In this document: positions 4,812 through 7,286 of the stretch, one piece after another
How the letters are laid out: every line of letters starts with the position of its first letter
Position numbering within the stretch: the first letter of the stretch is position 1
Assembly: GCA_020062065.1 (NCBI GenBank)
Contig: JAGUWZ010000026.1
Span: forward strand, 1-7,286
Direction of reading: 5' to 3'
DNA from: Candidatus Omnitrophota bacterium
GTDB lineage: Bacteria; Omnitrophota; Gorgyraeia; Gygaellales; Profunditerraquicolaceae
DNA length: 7,286 nucleotides
Notes under the pieces: generated by a model
Database searches by the model: none
What the model saw: only the letters and a program-made list of their open reading frames with translations
What the model was told of the DNA's origin: nothing
Made by a program: the position numbers and the translations under genes

Positions 4812-4830
4812 CTATCTTGCAACAAATGGC

Positions 4831-5511
4831 TTATCTTTTAAGACGACGCAGGATTGCATTCTGGTTCAGGTAAGGAATGATTCCGCGATAAACCCGATGG
4901 GCAATGAGTTGATAACCCTTAGAATTGGGATGGACGAAGTCGCTTTTTAGCTCTGGATCAGTAATAATTCCGTTTAATATCCCCGGAATAAGTATTGCGC
5001 CGTATTTTTTACTCAGACGCCTGAATTCCTTACCATAATCGCTCATCACCATAAAAGTGCTGATATCGGCAATTGCCACGATAGCATTTTTGGATTGTAT
5101 AATTTTAATCATCTCTTCTATATTTCTCACTGTTTCTTCAATAGGTATCTTGCGTAAAAAATCATTTCCGCCAAATTCAACAATTACCAAAAGCGGCTCT
5201 TTTGATAATACATCAGTATCAATTCGTTTTATTCCCTCGCTGGAAATATCGCCGTTTATCCCGGCGTTAATAACTGGAAACTTTGTCATCTTCGCCAACG
5301 CTGTAGGGTAATCCTGTCCTTCCTGCGCGCCAAATCCAACAGTAATACTATCGCCAAAACAAACGATATTTTTACCCTGAGATTCTAAATTAATAATGTT
5401 GCTTTTAACGCATCCAGAAAATAAGCACATCAGAATCAATAAACAGAGCCATAATATAACAAAATTATCTTTTGCGTTTTTGGCTTTCCGCTCGAGGCTA
5501 TTTTTTCGCAT
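4831..5511 (-). CDS. SGNH/GDSL hydrolase lipoprotein, TesA-like
   Basis: The 226-residue protein has a positively charged N-terminus, a hydrophobic segment (about 17-32) and the lipobox FSGC with C34, so it is probably a membrane-anchored lipoprotein facing the periplasm. The SGNH blocks are all present: FGDSITVG with nucleophile S55, NAGINGD with G84, GGND with N116, and DFVHP with D191 and H194. The order and spacing resemble TesA-type esterases/lysophospholipase L1. An esterase or acyl-hydrolase on lipids or acylated sugars is likely; the substrate cannot be read from sequence. The ATG at 5511 lies inside the 3' end of rlmN (14-bp overlap), implying translational coupling. The unusually long charged n-region follows from this start; the only later Met (M28) would destroy the signal peptide. 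Confidence 0.9.
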   Translation of the reverse strand: MRKNSLERKAKNAKDNFVILWLCLLILMCLFSGCVKSNIINLESQGKNIVCFGDSITVGFGAQEGQDYPTALAKMTKFPVINAGINGDISSEGIKRIDTDVLSKEPLLVIVEFGGNDFLRKIPIEETVRNIEEMIKIIQSKNAIVAIADISTFMVMSDYGKEFRRLSKKYGAILIPGILNGIITDPELKSDFVHPNSKGYQLIAHRVYRGIIPYLNQNAILRRLKR

Positions 5512-6583
5512 ATCTCAATCGCAATTGTCCGCAGGCAGCTTCGATATCCTGCCCCCGGGGCTTGCGCAAGGTTACATTTATGCCAGATTTCAAAAGTTGT
5601 TCCTTAAATAAAAGCGCCTCCTCTTTATCCGGCGGATGAAATTGCCCTTCTTTTACTGGATTAAAAGGGATAAGATTTACTTTACACTTTAGCTCTCTTA
5701 GTATCTTACTCAACTTTATGGCATCTTGCAAATGGGAATTTATCCCCTTGAGCATAACATACTCAAAAGTTAGCTGACGCTTGGTCTTTTCTATGTATTG
5801 CCGACACGCAAGAATTAACTCTTTCAACGGATAAATTTTGTTAACCGGCATAAGTCTGCAACGAATTTTATCGTCTGCGCTGTGTAAAGATACAGAGAGT
5901 TCTATTTGCAGCGCTTCTGTGGAAAATCTCTTAATAGCCGGAATGACACCGCAGGTGGATATAGTGATCCGGCGCGCCCCAATATTTAAACCATAATCAG
6001 AATTTATAATCCGCACCGCCTTTAAAACATTATCGTAATTATCCAAGGGTTCTCCTGTGCCCATAAAAACAATATGTGTCAGTCCTGTTAGAGACACCCC
6101 TGTTCTCTTGCCTTGCTCAATAGTCTCTAACGGGGTAACCAATCTGCCGGATGAATTATTTTTTAAGTATAACACTTCATTTATTATATCGCTGCAATTT
6201 AGATTTCTCTTAAATCCTAACAAACCGCTGGCGCAGAAACTGCAGGCGAATTTACATCCTACCTGGCTGGATATACAGCCGGTGAGCCGTTTTTTTGTGG
6301 GTATGCTAACTGCCTCAATAAAATTTTCGTCTTTTAATCTAAAGAGAAATTTTTGGGTTCCATCCAGCGATTTCTGCAATTGCTCTAGTTCTAAATCACA
6401 GATAGAAAAATTTTCCTTCAAGTGTTTCCTTAAATCCTTAGACAAGTCACTCATCTTATCAAACTCAATGATCCCCTTTTTGTAAATCCAGGAAAAAATC
6501 TGCTGGGCGTGAAAATGAGGTTGACCCCATTTCGCTAAGACCTGTTTTAATTCATCAAAACTTAATCCTGTGATATCCTGCAT
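5498..6583 (-). CDS. rlmN: dual-specificity 23S rRNA/tRNA adenine-C2 methyltransferase RlmN, with inserted palindrome
   Basis: This radical-SAM enzyme methylates C2 of A2503 in 23S rRNA and A37 of some tRNAs. The 361 residues fit the family. Key residues are visible: the Fe-S cluster motif CKFACSFC (C110, C114, C117), the two catalytic cysteines C103 (GCISSQVGC) and C351 (DIEAACGQLR), the SAM motif MGTGEPLDNYDNV (174-186), and the RRITISTCG, SLH and LIPFNP segments. Residues 150-167 are encoded by a 52-bp palindromic element, placed just before LTHIVFMGTGEP, a spot where relatives have only a short linker as I recall them. The ATG at 6583 is three bases after the aldolase stop, without a clear Shine-Dalgarno, so coupled translation is likely. 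The 3' end overlaps the SGNH start by 14 bp. Confidence 0.96.
   Translation of the reverse strand: MQDITGLSFDELKQVLAKWGQPHFHAQQIFSWIYKKGIIEFDKMSDLSKDLRKHLKENFSICDLELEQLQKSLDGTQKFLFRLKDENFIEAVSIPTKKRLTGCISSQVGCKFACSFCASGLLGFKRNLNCSDIINEVLYLKNNSSGRLVTPLETIEQGKRTGVSLTGLTHIVFMGTGEPLDNYDNVLKAVRIINSDYGLNIGARRITISTCGVIPAIKRFSTEALQIELSVSLHSADDKIRCRLMPVNKIYPLKELILACRQYIEKTKRQLTFEYVMLKGINSHLQDAIKLSKILRELKCKVNLIPFNPVKEGQFHPPDKEEALLFKEQLLKSGINVTLRKPRGQDIEAACGQLRLRYAKK
6084..6135. repeat. 52-bp palindromic element, copy 2 (inside rlmN)
   Basis: The termini CCTGTTAGAGAC (6084-6095) and GTCTCTAACGGG (6123-6134) are inverted repeats with one mismatch in 12, around a 27-bp centre. The whole segment aligns gap-free to 1828-1879 in leuS (41/52 identical). 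On the minus strand it encodes residues 150-167 of RlmN (within LVTPLETIEQGKRTGVSLTG). The base at 6087 is codon position 2 here, whereas its counterpart 1831 is codon position 3 in leuS, so the copies are read in different frames. Both are open. Confidence 0.85.
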
Positions 6584-6586
6584 TTA

Positions 6587-7219
6587 TTATTGGGAAACGC
6601 CTAGGCGGGTTAAACTTTTTTTGAGTTCCTTATCTAATTTATCAAGCGCCCTTCTTTTAAACAATCTGGCAACCGCTGTTACCCTGACTGCTTCTTCCAG
6701 AATCTCAATACGTTCCAAGGCCTGGCTAAAACTTTCGCTTATGGAAAATACACCGTGGTTCTTAACCACGGCCAATTTGTTTTTTCTTAAAGCCCGAATC
6801 ACTAATTCCGGTTTTGTCACCGTAAGGCTACTCTGCTCTACCAACGGCACATCCCCAAGATAAAAATTTGTTTCAAAAGTTAAAGCCTTAAGAGAATAGT
6901 AAACCGCAAAATACGCATTAGTTAAAGGCGGGTGACAATGGATTATTACTTTCGCAGGAAAATTCTGATAAATTAGACTATGCAGAGGCAATTCCGAACT
7001 AGGACGCTTATTCTTTTCTCCAGCCAGAGCCGATAAATTGACTTTGACAATATCCGCTTTACTTAAATTACCCAAGGCAGTGCCCGTAGCAGTAATGAGA
7101 ATATTATGCTTATCCAATCTTGCGCTTAAATTTCCTGCCCGCGCAGTTACCAAACGTAAATCGTATAGCCTTCTGCCAATTTTGATTATTTCTTCTTCGA
7201 CTTTTTCTTTTCTCGGCAT
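6587..7219 (-). CDS. class II aldolase/adducin-family protein, FucA/AraD-like
   Basis: The 210-residue cytoplasmic protein belongs to the zinc-dependent class II sugar-phosphate aldolase, epimerase and dehydratase family. Visible features are ARAGNLSARL (G29, N30), the phosphate-loop-like TATGTALG (43-50), and SSELPLH with catalytic Glu E76. Zinc ligands are H94 and H96 (IIHCHPPL) and H155 (VVKNHGVFS). Size and motifs fit L-fuculose-phosphate aldolase and its relatives. Ribulose-phosphate epimerase or methylthioribulose-phosphate dehydratase activity cannot be excluded, so no symbol is given. I chose the ATG at 7219, preceded by TGTGGGGCTAATT, because the family begins near this point. An in-frame GTG at 7261 would add 14 residues but has no Shine-Dalgarno. 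It is first in the visible operon with rlmN and the SGNH gene; the promoter may lie beyond the window. Confidence 0.88.
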   Translation of the reverse strand: MPRKEKVEEEIIKIGRRLYDLRLVTARAGNLSARLDKHNILITATGTALGNLSKADIVKVNLSALAGEKNKRPSSELPLHSLIYQNFPAKVIIHCHPPLTNAYFAVYYSLKALTFETNFYLGDVPLVEQSSLTVTKPELVIRALRKNKLAVVKNHGVFSISESFSQALERIEILEEAVRVTAVARLFKRRALDKLDKELKKSLTRLGVSQ

Positions 7220-7286
7220 AATTAGCCCCACAAATTCGTTAATCTGCGAACATACTAACACAAAAACTAAAAATATGCTATCTCAA

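Larger units (their letters stand above)
4602..4830. other. convergent intergenic region between tRNA-Leu and the SGNH gene
   Basis: No gene is seen. The left half (4602-4730) is AT-rich, with a near-copy of the tRNA-Leu 3' end at 4613-4626. The right half holds the phased CGCAGAT repeats (4731-4788) and a hairpin (4793-4811), listed separately. Transcripts from both sides must end here, but no classic stem plus U-tract terminator follows tRNA-Leu. Confidence 0.6.

Noticed and set aside
4602..4830. CRISPR array from the regularly spaced repeats
   Set aside because: Repeats are 8 bp with 2-3 bp between them, far below CRISPR repeat and spacer lengths, and no cas genes are present.
6057..6485. 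142-codon plus-strand frame inside rlmN
   Set aside because: Antisense shadow of rlmN.
7220..7261. 14-residue extension of the aldolase from GTG at 7261
   Set aside because: No Shine-Dalgarno, a rare start codon, and family proteins begin near the internal ATG at 7219.

Overview
The window is a compact, AT-leaning bacterial chromosome segment made mostly of housekeeping genes. Six confident protein genes all lie on the minus strand. From right to left they are a class II aldolase-family protein, rlmN, an SGNH/GDSL hydrolase lipoprotein, a small peptidoglycan-binding lipoprotein, nfo (endonuclease IV) and leuS (leucyl-tRNA synthetase). There are two tRNA genes: tRNA-Ala(GGC) on the minus strand and tRNA-Leu(CAA) on the plus strand. 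Two lipobox signal peptides, one on a peptidoglycan-binding protein, suggest a Gram-negative-type envelope. The bacterial type of LeuRS and the short-palindrome insertions would fit an uncultured lineage such as Omnitrophota, but that placement is a guess and not shown by the sequence.

Layout. Positions 1-318 are non-coding DNA downstream of leuS with a few short repeats. Positions 319-3633 hold the nfo-leuS pair, transcribed leftward with a 9-bp gap. Positions 3634-3912 are a leader region with a possible 35-codon ORF, two hairpins and three copies of a 9-mer. tRNA-Ala (3913-3985) follows the stop codon of the small lipoprotein gene (4017-4427) by 31 bp. Positions 4428-4518 hold two near-consensus sigma-70 promoters back to back, with overlapping -35 boxes, driving the lipoprotein leftward and tRNA-Leu (4519-4601) rightward. 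Positions 4602-4830 are a convergent intergenic region with helically phased CGCAGAT repeats and a strong hairpin. Positions 4831-7219 are a tight leftward operon of aldolase, rlmN and SGNH hydrolase, with a 3-bp gap and a 14-bp overlap.

The most notable observation is small palindromic DNA inserted in frame inside essential or conserved genes. One 52-bp element occurs in both leuS (1828-1879) and rlmN (6084-6135). The copies match at 41 of 52 positions without gaps, yet they are translated in different reading frames in two unrelated proteins. A second, unrelated palindrome (1601-1639), built of TCAGMTG heptamers, lies 189 bp further along leuS. Catalytic and metal-binding motifs of both proteins are intact. 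This resembles in principle the Rickettsia palindromic elements, which also insert in frame into coding genes, but the sequences here are different and would define separate families.

Functionally the genes span translation (leuS, two tRNAs, the rRNA/tRNA methyltransferase rlmN), DNA repair (nfo), envelope (two lipoproteins) and carbon metabolism (aldolase). Apart from operon packing I see no single pathway linking them.
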